This document shows positions 55,127 through 63,748 of a DNA stretch of 64,000 nt, piece after piece. The position numbers were made by a program, and so were the translations under genes. The notes below the pieces were generated by a model that was not told the DNA's origin, did not search any database, and was given only the letters and a program-made list of their open reading frames with translations. The stretch is from Vibrio aestuarianus. Lineage in GTDB: Bacteria > Pseudomonadota > Gammaproteobacteria > Enterobacterales > Vibrionaceae. Every line of letters starts with the position of its first letter. Position 1 is the first letter of the stretch. The stretch covers positions 1-64,000 of the forward strand of contig NZ_JAAZTU010000006.1 of NCBI RefSeq assembly GCF_012395185.1. The letters are read 5' to 3'.

Positions 55127-56017
55127 TTAAGAAAATGCCAATGGACGAAGTGTCCGAAGAAGTTGCCGCGCGGCTTTGTGAATAGGGTCAGAACTCAATT
55201 TTTGATGTTGAATCACGTCGATATTCGTAAACCAAGCTAATTGTTCAAACTCCACCGGAACGCGAACCAGTTTACCACGGGCATGTTCACTTTCCGCGAG
55301 GTGAGTTGGCAGTAAGCACCAACCAAGACCATCAATCGCCATCTCTAGCAATAAATAATAATTATCGGCATACCAAATGTCGGGGCTGAGTGCTTGATTG
55401 ACGCTACTGAACTTATGGTTACGTGAGCGAATAATTAATTGTCGATGAAGCCTAAGCATATCAATATGTGCCGCCTTGTTACGAGCCAGTTCATGTCCAG
55501 CAGCGACGTAGACATCAAATTTTATCGAGCCAACACTTTCGAAATCTAAATTGCTGGGTAACACAAATTCACTAAATACGATCCCACAGGTGGCTCTTCC
55601 TTGTTCCACCATCTCGATGACGTCAGAACTTGAAGCGCTCAGACACTCTATTTCAATCATCGGAAACTGCAAAGATAACTCGCTAAATAGACGCGGAATA
55701 CCTTGCAGCGGAATACCTTCGTCCATGGCCAATGAAAATTGTTGATTCGGTGTAGAAGCGAGCAACTTGGCATGGTGGGTTAGGCGTCGATGTTGTTGCA
55801 AGGTCGCTTCAGCATAAGGTAACAGCTTTTTACCTTCGGTCGTGAGCTGTGGGTATCGACCGGAACGGTTAAATAAAGTGACGCCACAATCAATCTCAAG
55901 GTTCATTATGTGTTGGCTAATCACCGATTGTGCCTTGCCGAGTTGCCGAGCAGCACCTGAAAACGACCCTGAAGTGATCGTTGCAACATAAGCTTCTAAT
56001 TGTTCAATGCTCAACAT
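55127..56017 (-). CDS. LysR-family transcriptional regulator
   Basis: A 296-residue LTTR. The N-terminal HTH (about 1-60) has LEAYVATITSGSFSGAARQLGKAQSVISQHIMNLE; the effector-binding domain spans about 90-290 (SLAMDEGIPLQGIPRLFSEL). It is divergent from a PACE efflux transporter gene 96 bases away, which is the usual arrangement of PACE pumps and their LysR regulators, so control of that pump is likely. The A/T-rich gap includes ATCTATAATATAGAT, a short dyad suitable as an operator. Confidence 0.85.
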   Translation of the reverse strand: MLSIEQLEAYVATITSGSFSGAARQLGKAQSVISQHIMNLEIDCGVTLFNRSGRYPQLTTEGKKLLPYAEATLQQHRRLTHHAKLLASTPNQQFSLAMDEGIPLQGIPRLFSELSLQFPMIEIECLSASSSDVIEMVEQGRATCGIVFSEFVLPSNLDFESVGSIKFDVYVAAGHELARNKAAHIDMLRLHRQLIIRSRNHKFSSVNQALSPDIWYADNYYLLLEMAIDGLGWCLLPTHLAESEHARGKLVRVPVEFEQLAWFTNIDVIQHQKLSSDPIHKAARQLLRTLRPLAFS

Positions 56018-56113
56018 ATCTATTTAACCGATACTATCTAATTTTTAAGTATCTATAATATAGATGAAAATGACGGCATCAAAAATATCTCAATCAAAAA
56101 TAAGAGAGATTCT

Positions 56114-56560
56114 ATGTCGGCCAAAGAACGAATTTTCCATGCTGTTGTTTTTGAACTTACCGCACTAGCAATTTTAATTCCTCTTTCAACCTTGATTACT
56201 GGGCAGGGTAGTGGTGACTTGGCTATGGTGGGGGCAGGATTAAGCTTACTTGCCGTAGTTTGGAACTATCAATACAACATTCTATTTGATCGATTATTTG
56301 GCAGTGATAGATCTGGCCGAAGCGCGAAAATACGGCTCTTACATACCACTGGTTTTGAAGGTGGGCTGGTTTTTGTGTCTATCCCTGCTATTGCTTGGAT
56401 TTTAGAGATCACGCTTTGGCAAGCACTGATATTGGATATTGGATTCCTAGTGTTTTTCTTTATTTATACGATGGTCTTTAACTGGTGCTATGATAAATGG
56501 CAACCGTATAAACTTTTGTCTTTAAGATCAGAGGCTCAAAAGAGTGATGAGCTAAAATAG
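56114..56560 (+). CDS. PACE family multidrug/biocide efflux transporter
   Basis: A 148-residue protein with four TM helices in two tandem bacterial transmembrane pair (BTP) domains: AKERIFHAVVFELTALAILIPLSTLI and ...KIRLLHTTGFEGGLVFVSIPAIAWIL. E14 corresponds to the essential acidic residue of AceI; each half starts with the (R)xxHxxxFE pattern typical of PACE. Substrates are uncertain (chlorhexidine in AceI; polyamines such as cadaverine as physiological ones). SD AAGAGAG is upstream. Divergent LysR gene next to it. Confidence 0.9.
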   Translation: MSAKERIFHAVVFELTALAILIPLSTLITGQGSGDLAMVGAGLSLLAVVWNYQYNILFDRLFGSDRSGRSAKIRLLHTTGFEGGLVFVSIPAIAWILEITLWQALILDIGFLVFFFIYTMVFNWCYDKWQPYKLLSLRSEAQKSDELK

Positions 56561-56593
56561 TTAAGTAACTGAGTAGTGAGGAGATTTCAGGGC

Positions 56594-57322
56594 GTGAAGT
56601 TTAGGATATTACTCATATTACTAGTTGCCTTTAATGTGAATGCTGAACGGTAGACGGTTTACCTCACTTCATTGGAGTGGCCGCCTTATTCTGGCGTTAG
56701 TTTGATAGAAAATGGTTTTTCTGTGGCAGTTGCACGAGCCGCATTCGATATCATGGGTTATGAGCTCGAGGTCGATTTTAACCCATGGTCACGCACGGTC
56801 GCATCGGTCGCTAAGAAAGATCTCTATATTGGTTACTTCCCTGAATATTTTTTTGAAACGGACAGTTTTGTATTTTCTGAGCCAATAGGGACTGGGCCTC
56901 TTGGTTTTGTTGAGGCGATAGTAAAACCCATTTTATGGCAGTCTTTACAGGACTTGACCGATTACCGTCTTGGAGTTGTGCAAGGCTATAAAAATACTGC
57001 TGAGTTGGATGAGCTAATTGAAAAAGGTGAGGTTGATTGGGAGGCTGAAATTGATGACAGGCATAATATTTACAAAGTGGCCAAAGGGAGGCTTGATCTT
57101 GCGGTGATTGATGTCAACGTGTTTGAATATTTAGTTGCTACAGACGCAAGAGCAGATATCCTTAAATCACGAGTCAAAATGAATGAAAGGTTATTGTTGG
57201 ATGCTGAATTGTTTGTTGCATTTAAGAATACAGAACAAGGTAGGAGATGGAGAGGAGTATTTAATGAAGGGCTAAAGCAAGTGGATATTGATGCTATAGC
57301 CCAACGTCTGAATCACAAATAA
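56594..57322 (+). pseudogene. Periplasmic solute-binding protein (family 3-like), interrupted by an in-frame stop
   Basis: An open frame from 56672 encodes EWPPYSGVSLIENGFSVAVARAAFDIMGYELEVDFNPWSRTV, a family 3 amino-acid-type solute-binding protein. Read upstream in the same frame there is a stop (TAG, 56651-56653) and before it a clear signal peptide starting at GTG 56594: MKFRILLILLVAFNVNAER, with GAGGAG ten bases before the start. A single change, probably TGG to TAG, thus separates the signal peptide from the mature protein at codon 20. Without read-through the protein is not made or not exported. No permease or ATPase genes are beside it, as usual for orphan SBPs in vibrios. A sequencing error cannot be excluded. 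Confidence 0.75.
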
Positions 57323-57332
57323 ACGCTATTGG

Positions 57333-57566
57333 TTAAGAGCATAGCACTCGTAAGACTCGCTCTGCATGTTCAGCCACTTCAATGCCTTCATCGGTCAAGT
57401 AGCCACCGTCAGGCAGAGTACATAGATTTTTATTAAACAAGCTTTTCACTGCAGATTGTATCTCTTCAGATGCATCATTGTGCACTTTAATGCCTGTCGC
57501 AGCACTGCTTAAGTCAAATTGAAGCAGCAGATTTAGCTCGGCGATATGTTGTTGAGTAAATTTCAT
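57333..57566 (-). CDS. TIGR02647-family small protein
   Basis: A 77-residue protein without membrane segment. IAELNLLLQFDLSSAATGIKVHNDASEEIQSAVKSLFNKNLCTLPDGGYLTDEGIEVAEHAERVL has the look of a winged-helix-like DNA-binding fold (helix, helix, DGGYLTDEG wing) and matches the TIGR02647 pattern I remember. Function unknown. Convergent with the broken solute-binding protein gene. Confidence 0.65.
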   Translation of the reverse strand: MKFTQQHIAELNLLLQFDLSSAATGIKVHNDASEEIQSAVKSLFNKNLCTLPDGGYLTDEGIEVAEHAERVLRVLCS

Positions 57567-57972
57567 CTCGGCACCTATATAGTGAATGATTTTTTCTCAC
57601 CATAAATTGCTCTTGATGTTGCTGCAATCAGTTGTTGTAAGAAGTGTTAGCTGCAACCAAATTGGGGATATTTCACACAGTATTATCCATTGAGTCAGAA
57701 ACCCCCGATTCTCATTACAGCGCTGATAACTGTCTAACTTGCATTGAGTGCGCATATTGAGAATGTCGGCATTAATCGAGCTGAAGAGATAAAATCATCA
57801 ATGTGCAATAAATCGACAATTATTCTGAATTGACATCTGTTTGTATGATTAAATTCCATGCATCAGCTCACGGTAAAAACATTTTCAGTAAACATCAAAA
57901 ATAGCCCTTGAATTGATCGGGAAATGGAGCGATTATCCGCGTCCTCTATTACTTGTTTCAAAATGTTTCACC
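57567..57972. other. Intergenic region before focA
   Basis: 406 bases, AT-rich, with no gene I can support. The focA leader lacks a strong SD, and I do not see a convincing FNR site (TTGAT-N4-ATCAA), although regulation by anaerobiosis would be expected. Confidence 0.4.
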
Positions 57973-58824
57973 ATGAACTTAAACCAATTTGATTCCTTAA
58001 TGCCACCACAAATGGCTGAACGCGCTGCGGAAACTGGTGTTGGAAAAGCAACCAAAGACCCAGTCAAGTCGTTCTTACTTGCTATTTCAGCAGGTTTACA
58101 CATCGGTATTGCTTTCGTTTTTTATACCACAGTAACGACTGGCACTGGTGACATGGCTTGGGGTTTAAGTCGCTTTATTGGTGGCCTTGCTTTCAGTTTG
58201 GGGCTGATCTTGGTGGTGGTGACTGGTGGTGAACTTTTTACTAGCTCGGTGTTAACTCTAGTGGCTCGAGCTAGTGGTAAAATTTCATGGGGAATGCTGA
58301 TCAAAAACTGGGTCATTGTTTATTTTGGCAATTTAGCTGGGGCGTTGTTGTTGGTTGCCTGTATGCTGGTGTCTAAGCAGTATATGTTTGATGGCGGCCA
58401 AGTTGGACTAAACGCCATGGCTATTTCTCAACACAAACTGCATCATGAGTTTTTACAAGCCATTGCGCTTGGCATTATGTGTAATGTTCTGGTCTGTATT
58501 GCGGTTTGGATGACTTTTAGCGGTCGTACTTTAACCGATAAAATTATGGTGATGATTTTACCTGTTGCAATGTTTGTCGCAGCCGGTTTTGAGCACTGTA
58601 TTGCCAACATGTTTCAAGTTCCTATGGCGATTGGTATTAAATATTTTGCTCCAGCTGAATTTTGGCAAATGACAGGAGCCAATATTGCCGATTATGCTGA
58701 CTTGAATTTGATGGGTTTTTTAATGAATAACCTACTACCAGTGACCATTGGTAATATTATTGGTGGTGGTGTGTTTGTTGGTATGTGGTATTGGCTTATT
58801 TACCTGCGGGATGAATCACACTGA
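57973..58824 (+). CDS. focA: Formate channel FocA
   Basis: A 283-residue pentameric formate/nitrite transporter family channel. Six TM helices with the family motifs KSFLLAISAGLHIGIAFVFY, GGELFTSSVLTLVARASGKISWGMLIKNWVIVYFGNLAGAL and the second half NVLVCIAVWMTFSGRTLTDKIMVMILPVAMFVAAGFEHCIANMF, ending in LPVTIGNIIGGGVFVGMWYWLIY. Similarity to E. coli FocA is stronger than to NirC. It stands alone here: pflB, the usual partner, is not next to it. The frame is open to 57913; the start at 57973 matches E. coli. Confidence 0.9.
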   Translation: MNLNQFDSLMPPQMAERAAETGVGKATKDPVKSFLLAISAGLHIGIAFVFYTTVTTGTGDMAWGLSRFIGGLAFSLGLILVVVTGGELFTSSVLTLVARASGKISWGMLIKNWVIVYFGNLAGALLLVACMLVSKQYMFDGGQVGLNAMAISQHKLHHEFLQAIALGIMCNVLVCIAVWMTFSGRTLTDKIMVMILPVAMFVAAGFEHCIANMFQVPMAIGIKYFAPAEFWQMTGANIADYADLNLMGFLMNNLLPVTIGNIIGGGVFVGMWYWLIYLRDESH

Positions 58825-58847
58825 TAGTTGGGTTTATCAATTACTTT

Positions 58848-58873
58848 AAAGCGACGTTTAACGTCGCTTTTTT
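58848..58873 (+). terminator. Terminator after focA
   Basis: AAAGCGACGT (58848-58857) pairs with ACGTCGCTTT (58861-58870) with a three-base loop, followed by TTT. Confidence 0.85.
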
Positions 58874-58920
58874 AAACCCCGGAATAAACTCACCGCTAAA
58901 GGTTTTTTCAGGGGATAGCT

Positions 58921-58949
58921 AGCTTATCCACAATTTCTGTGGATAAGCT
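58921..58949. repeat. Palindrome of two consensus DnaA boxes
   Basis: AGCTTATCCACA (58921-58932) and TGTGGATAAGCT (58938-58949) are perfect inverted repeats of 12 bp with a five-base centre. Each contains TTATCCACA, the strongest DnaA box sequence, in opposite orientations. Confidence 0.8.
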
Positions 58950-59082
58950 GTTTTAAAGATCGTGTGTAAGATTAACTTGATGATTTTTAGTACGAAAATC
59001 GGATAGCTTTTGTGTACTAATGCACTCTATTAGGGCAAGTATTTCCCTTATTGCCCGTCACGCATCGTTGACTTTCCTATCT

Positions 59083-59210
59083 TATCCTCTTCCTACTTGA
59101 AGTTGCAGCGGTGATGGCTACGTTAGTTCACTTTAATCGCATGGTTTATCTATGCTCATGAGGATGAACTCACTTGCCGCTTACCTACAATTTCAAGTTG
59201 TTTGGGTGTA
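59083..59210. repeat. ERIC-type intergenic repeat, copy 2
   Basis: 128 bases, same length and layout as copy 1, beginning TATCCTCTTCCTACTTGAAG and ending with TTTGGGTGTA; the TTGAAGTTGCAG arm and the ATGAACTCACTTGCCGC part are kept, while the central core differs at several positions (TTTAATCGCATGG in place of CCCAATCACATAG), so the copy is more diverged. Confidence 0.85.
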
Positions 59211-59407
59211 GATTAACTTTCATTACTTTCTCTCCTCGAATTCGTCTTTAGTTTCCCTAATTACGCCTTGTTTAGGTCTAATTTTACAGGGAGAAAATCA
59301 TGTTTCCCTTGCATTTTCTAGCAACATTTTCTTTACACTGTCGCGTTTTTTTTATCCATTTTGGGGGAGGTTTTTCAGTCATACATTTTTATTGCACTTG
59401 ATGGATG

Positions 59408-59414
59408 TATTCAT
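59408..59414 (+). promoter_or_regulatory. Candidate TorR site 1 upstream of torE
   Basis: TATTCAT, sharing the TTCAT core of known TorR boxes; a like motif is at 59463-59469 (TATTCATA) and one between torD and torR. Short motif, so only suggestive. Confidence 0.25.
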
Positions 59415-59664
59415 TTTGTTTCCCCATTTAACATATTTAAAACAAAATTAAAATGACACATTTATTCATATATTTACACATGGTTTTTTAATAAAACACA
59501 ACTCGGTATGAGCTCAAAAAAGTGTGTTATTAAAGGCCTGGTGAGGTGTTAATTTATTGAACCTTACTAAGAGTATGGTCTAACATTTTACATTAGAAAT
59601 TGTAAAAGTTTGGCTTGTTAGGCCGAGCTACTCAAAATTACTTCATTACAAAATAGGCAAATGT

Positions 59665-59841
59665 ATGAGTGATGTTAATAAAATGAAGAGTGGTGAGAAG
59701 CGTTCTCTTGAATGGAAATCTTTCCTCTTAATTACCGTAGTTCTCTTTCCGATCTTAAGCATCGCCTTTGTTGGTGGCTATGGATTTATTGTTTGGATGC
59801 TACAAGTATTCTTCTTAGGTCCCCCAGGTGTGCACGGTTAG
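59665..59841 (+). CDS. torE: TMAO reductase system protein TorE
   Basis: A 58-residue membrane protein: MSDVNKMKSGEKRSLEWK, a single TM helix at about 19-49, and the conserved end FFLGPPGVHG. Such small proteins precede torC in torECAD-type operons of Vibrio and Shewanella; they resemble the NapE family (E subunit of periplasmic nitrate reductase). The gene is short but in frame and complete; it starts at the second ATG (59665), the overlapping ATG at 59661 being out of frame. torC begins 51 bases later. Confidence 0.85.
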   Translation: MSDVNKMKSGEKRSLEWKSFLLITVVLFPILSIAFVGGYGFIVWMLQVFFLGPPGVHG

Positions 59842-59892
59842 TTCCGTAGCTTATAACTTCCACTTTTGATCGAAATTTTAAGAGAGCTAATC

Positions 59893-61077
59893 ATGAAATC
59901 ATTGTTAGTCAAAATCTGGCGAACTATGACCCGCCCAGCGGTTCACATCAGCCTTGGTGTGTTAACCATGGGGGGCTTTATCGCTGGTGTCATTTTCTGG
60001 GGTGGTTTCAACACCGCACTGGAAGCAACCAATACTGAAGAATTCTGCATCAGTTGTCACACCATGCGTGACAATGTGTACGTTGAATTACAAGAAACGG
60101 TTCACTGGAAAAATCACTCAGGTGTTCGCGCTACATGTCCTGATTGCCATGTTCCACATGAATGGACGGCAAAAATTGCGCGTAAAATGCAAGCTTCTAA
60201 AGAAGTGTTTGCACAAATTTTTGGTGACTTAGGTACACCTGAAAAGTTTGAAGAACGCCGTATTGAATTGGCAAAACATGAATGGGATCGTTTTTCTGCT
60301 AACAAATCCCTAGAGTGTAAAAATTGCCATAACTACGAATCTATGGATTTCGAGCAAATGTCTCCAACTGCGCGAATTCAAATGAAACAGGCGGCTGAGA
60401 AAGATCAAAGTTGTGTTGATTGCCATAAAGGCATTGCGCATAACTTGCCGAAAAATATGGACAGTTCAGGTGGCCTAATTGGTGAGCTTGAAGGTATGGC
60501 ATCTCGTACCGATTACTCTGTTGGCAAACAGATCGTCAGCGTTCGTTTCCTACCTATTTATGAAGATGCACAAGCCAAAGTTGAAGCCGGTTTACTTAAC
60601 CCAGCCTCTACTGTGACCGTTCTTGATGAGAAAGGCGAAATGGTGCAGGTTGAAATCGATGGTTGGCGCAAAGCGAAAGGCTTTGGACGTGTTATCCAAG
60701 AAGATTTTGGTATGAATATCGCGGTAGGTTCGCTGATGAAAGAAGCGGCTCAAAGTGATGCGATTGTGACTGTTGGTGAGAAAAAAGTGGATGACCTAAC
60801 GGGGCTTCCATGGGAAAAAGTCAGTGCCAAAGTTTGGATGAAGAAACAAGCGATGCTAAGCGATGTTACTCCTATCTGGGAAAAAGCTGGCGAAGCCTAC
60901 AAAACTAACTGTTCTGTTTGTCATACTCAACCAGACGAAGCGCACTTTGATGCGAATACTTGGCCAGGTATGTTCAACGGTATGATGGCATTCGTTAACT
61001 TTGATACTGACAGTGAAGCTTTAGTATTGAAGTATTTGCAAAAACACTCTTCAGATTTTGCTGAAGGTCACCATTAA
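59893..61077 (+). CDS. torC: Pentaheme c-type cytochrome TorC
   Basis: A 394-residue NapC/NirT-type cytochrome that passes electrons from menaquinol to TorA. There is an N-terminal TM anchor (about 17-38). Heme motifs CISCH (52-56), CPDCH (82-86), CKNCH (142-146) and CVDCH (174-178) form the tetraheme NapC-like part, and the C-terminal domain has a fifth, CSVCH (340-344), the hallmark of TorC. ATG 59893 has AAGAGAG seven bases upstream; the frame is open to 59866. Confidence 0.96.
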   Translation: MKSLLVKIWRTMTRPAVHISLGVLTMGGFIAGVIFWGGFNTALEATNTEEFCISCHTMRDNVYVELQETVHWKNHSGVRATCPDCHVPHEWTAKIARKMQASKEVFAQIFGDLGTPEKFEERRIELAKHEWDRFSANKSLECKNCHNYESMDFEQMSPTARIQMKQAAEKDQSCVDCHKGIAHNLPKNMDSSGGLIGELEGMASRTDYSVGKQIVSVRFLPIYEDAQAKVEAGLLNPASTVTVLDEKGEMVQVEIDGWRKAKGFGRVIQEDFGMNIAVGSLMKEAAQSDAIVTVGEKKVDDLTGLPWEKVSAKVWMKKQAMLSDVTPIWEKAGEAYKTNCSVCHTQPDEAHFDANTWPGMFNGMMAFVNFDTDSEALVLKYLQKHSSDFAEGHH

Positions 61078-61101
61078 TCAACGTCACACGGAGTTTTAAA
61101 A

Positions 61102-63564
61102 ATGGCTATTACACGAAGAAGTTTTCTTAAAGGTGTAGCAACCACCAGCGCGGCGTCGGTTATTGGTCCTAGTTTACTGGCCTCGACAGCAGCGAATGCG
61201 GCAGAAACAACAGGAACGTGGAAGGTATCCGGTTCTCACTGGGGCGCGTTTCGCGCCCATATCTATGCGGGTAAAGTTCAAGAGATCAAACCCTTAGAGT
61301 CTGATACTCACCCAACCGATATGCTCAACGGTATTAAGGGTATTATCTATAGCCCATCTCGTGTACGTTACCCAATGGTTCGTCTTGATTGGTTGAAGAA
61401 GCATAAGTACAGCGCAGAAACACGCGGTAATAATCGTTTCATTCGAGTGACATGGGATGAGGCGTTGGATCTATTTTATCGTGAACTAGAGCGCGTTCAG
61501 AAAGATTACGGTCCATGGGCATTACACGCTGGTCAAACGGGTTGGAATCAGACAGGTTCTTTCCACAACTGTACAGCGATGATGCAACGTGGCGTAGGTA
61601 TGCACGGCAATTTCATCAGCAAAGTAGGTGATTATTCTACAGGAGCTGGTCAAACCATTTTGCCTTATGTATTGGGTTCAACAGAAGTGTATGCACAAGG
61701 TACGTCTTGGTCTGAAATCTTAGAAAATTCAGACAATATTGTGCTGTGGGCAACCGATCCAGTCAAAAACCTCCAAGTCGGTTGGAACTGTGAAACTCAC
61801 CAATCTTTCCCTTACCTTGATCAGTTAAAAGAAAAGGTAGCAAAAGGAGAGATAAACGTACTGTCGGTCGATCCAGTCAAGAACAAAACACAACGTTTCC
61901 TAGAAAACGACCACTTATACATTAACCCACAGACTGATGTGGCGTTTATGTTAGCGGTAGCGCATGTGCTTTATAACGAGGATCTTTACGACAAAGAGTT
62001 TATCAAAACCTACTGTCTAGGTTTTGATACCTTCATTCAGTATGTGCAAGGTGAAACGAAAGATAAAGTCGTTAAAACGCCAGAGTGGGCGGCGGAAATC
62101 TGTGGTGTTAACGCTGATAAAATACGCGAATTCGCGCGCATGTTAGTTAATGGTCGTACGCAGTTGCTGTTTGGTTGGTGTATCCAACGTCAAGAGCATG
62201 GTGAACAGCCATACTGGGCGGGAGCGGTTATTGCGGCGATGGTTGGTCAAATTGGCCTGCCTGGTGGTGGTATCTCCTACGGACACCATTATTCAGGTAT
62301 TGGCGTGTCATCAACAGGTTTTGCTGCGCCTGGTGGTTTTCCTCGTAACTTGGATACGGGTTCGAAACCGAAATGGGATAACGAGAACTACAACGGCTAC
62401 AGTAAAACCATCCCAGTTGCGCGTTGGGTCGACTGTTTGTTAGAACCTGGCAAAGAGATCCGTTATAACGGTTCAAAAGTAAAATTGCCGGATTATAAGA
62501 TGATGGTTATCTCGGGTAATAACCCGTGGCACCATCACCAAGACCGTAACCGCATGAAGAAGGCATTCCGCAAACTTCAGACTGTAGTCACGGTTGATTT
62601 TGCTTGGACTGCAACGTGTCGTTTCTCTGATATTGTACTGCCAGCTTGTACGCAGTTTGAGCGCAATGATATTGATGTTTATGGCTCGTACTCAGGTAAG
62701 GGGTTGATTGCAATGCACCGTTTGGTGGATCCATTGTTCCAATCTCGTACTGACTTTGAGATTTTCACTGAACTCACTCGTCGTTTTGGTCGCCATGAAG
62801 AATTTACTCGTGGAATGGATGAAATGGAGTGGGTACGTTCACTGTATGAAGATTGTAAGAAAGCCAATGCTGGTAAATTTGAACTACCTGAATTTGATGC
62901 ATTCTGGGAGCAAAGCGTGCTTGATTTTGGTGAAGGCAAACCTTGGGTTCGTCATGCGGATTTCCGTAAAGATCCAGAGATCAACGCGCTAGGTACGCCA
63001 TCAGGTTTCATTGAAATTACGTCACGTAAAATCGGGCGTTATGGTTATGAACATTGCCAAGATCACCCAATGTGGTTTGAGAAAACCGAACGTTCTCATG
63101 GCGGTCCAGGTTCGGAAAAACACCCGTACTGGTTACAGTCTTGTCACCCTGATAAACGCCTGCATTCACAAATGTGTGAATCTGAAGAGTATCGTGCAAC
63201 TTACGCGGTGCAAGGTCGTGAACCTGTCTATATCAACCCGATTGATGCTAAGGAAAAAGGTATTAAAGACGGCGATTTGGTTCGAGTATATAACGATCGT
63301 GGTCAGTTACTTGCTGGGGCTGTGCTATCAGATAGCTACCCTCGTGGCATTATTCGTATCGAAGAAGGTGCATGGTATGGGCCGTTAAGCGAGAAAGATG
63401 GTGCTATCTGTACTTATGGTGATCCAAATACCTTAACGTTAGATGTGGGGTCATCTGAGCTAGCGCAGGCGACTTCAGCCAATACGTGTATTGTCGACTT
63501 CGAGAAGTTTACCGGTAAAGTGCCGCCAGTAACGTCGTTCGGTGGACCACTAGAAGTCGTCTAA
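61102..63564 (+). CDS. torA: Trimethylamine-N-oxide reductase TorA
   Basis: An 820-residue periplasmic molybdoenzyme that reduces TMAO to TMA. The Tat signal has RRSFLKG at 5-11 and a cleavage site near ANAAETTG. It is a DMSO-reductase-family protein with bis-MGD binding segments ([47 protein letters not shown]) and the Mo-ligand serine region [11 protein letters not shown]. TorD (32.9 kb) is its chaperone and TorC its electron donor. Last gene of torECA, followed by a hairpin terminator. Confidence 0.96.
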   Translation: MAITRRSFLKGVATTSAASVIGPSLLASTAANAAETTGTWKVSGSHWGAFRAHIYAGKVQEIKPLESDTHPTDMLNGIKGIIYSPSRVRYPMVRLDWLKKHKYSAETRGNNRFIRVTWDEALDLFYRELERVQKDYGPWALHAGQTGWNQTGSFHNCTAMMQRGVGMHGNFISKVGDYSTGAGQTILPYVLGSTEVYAQGTSWSEILENSDNIVLWATDPVKNLQVGWNCETHQSFPYLDQLKEKVAKGEINVLSVDPVKNKTQRFLENDHLYINPQTDVAFMLAVAHVLYNEDLYDKEFIKTYCLGFDTFIQYVQGETKDKVVKTPEWAAEICGVNADKIREFARMLVNGRTQLLFGWCIQRQEHGEQPYWAGAVIAAMVGQIGLPGGGISYGHHYSGIGVSSTGFAAPGGFPRNLDTGSKPKWDNENYNGYSKTIPVARWVDCLLEPGKEIRYNGSKVKLPDYKMMVISGNNPWHHHQDRNRMKKAFRKLQTVVTVDFAWTATCRFSDIVLPACTQFERNDIDVYGSYSGKGLIAMHRLVDPLFQSRTDFEIFTELTRRFGRHEEFTRGMDEMEWVRSLYEDCKKANAGKFELPEFDAFWEQSVLDFGEGKPWVRHADFRKDPEINALGTPSGFIEITSRKIGRYGYEHCQDHPMWFEKTERSHGGPGSEKHPYWLQSCHPDKRLHSQMCESEEYRATYAVQGREPVYINPIDAKEKGIKDGDLVRVYNDRGQLLAGAVLSDSYPRGIIRIEEGAWYGPLSEKDGAICTYGDPNTLTLDVGSSELAQATSANTCIVDFEKFTGKVPPVTSFGGPLEVV

Positions 63565-63598
63565 CCCTAGCAGAGACTTACATCTTAAGTGATATTGC

Positions 63599-63632
63599 AA
63601 TGCCAGCCTTTGAGCTGGCATTATTCTTTCTT
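63599..63632 (+). terminator. Terminator after torA
   Basis: AATGCCAGC (63599-63607) pairs with GCTGGCATT (63614-63622) with a six-base loop, then a T-rich tail. Confidence 0.75.
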
Positions 63633-63748
63633 ATTATTGAACAAATCGGTTGATAAGTAGTTAACCAAGATAAAACGTGACCCAATTAACTAACTGAGTT
63701 ATTAATTCATTAGACACTGTTAATAACAGTCATTTTGCTGAGGTTACC

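Larger units (their letters stand above)
58825..59664. other. Long intergenic region between focA and torE
   Basis: 840 bases. In order: focA terminator, paired DnaA boxes at 58921-58949, ERIC copy at 59083-59210, then an AT-rich 450-base stretch that should hold the torECA promoter. A possible 33-codon ORF at 59300-59401 (ATG with GGGAGA six bases upstream) is unsupported by homology. Two TATTCAT motifs are candidate TorR sites. Confidence 0.5.
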
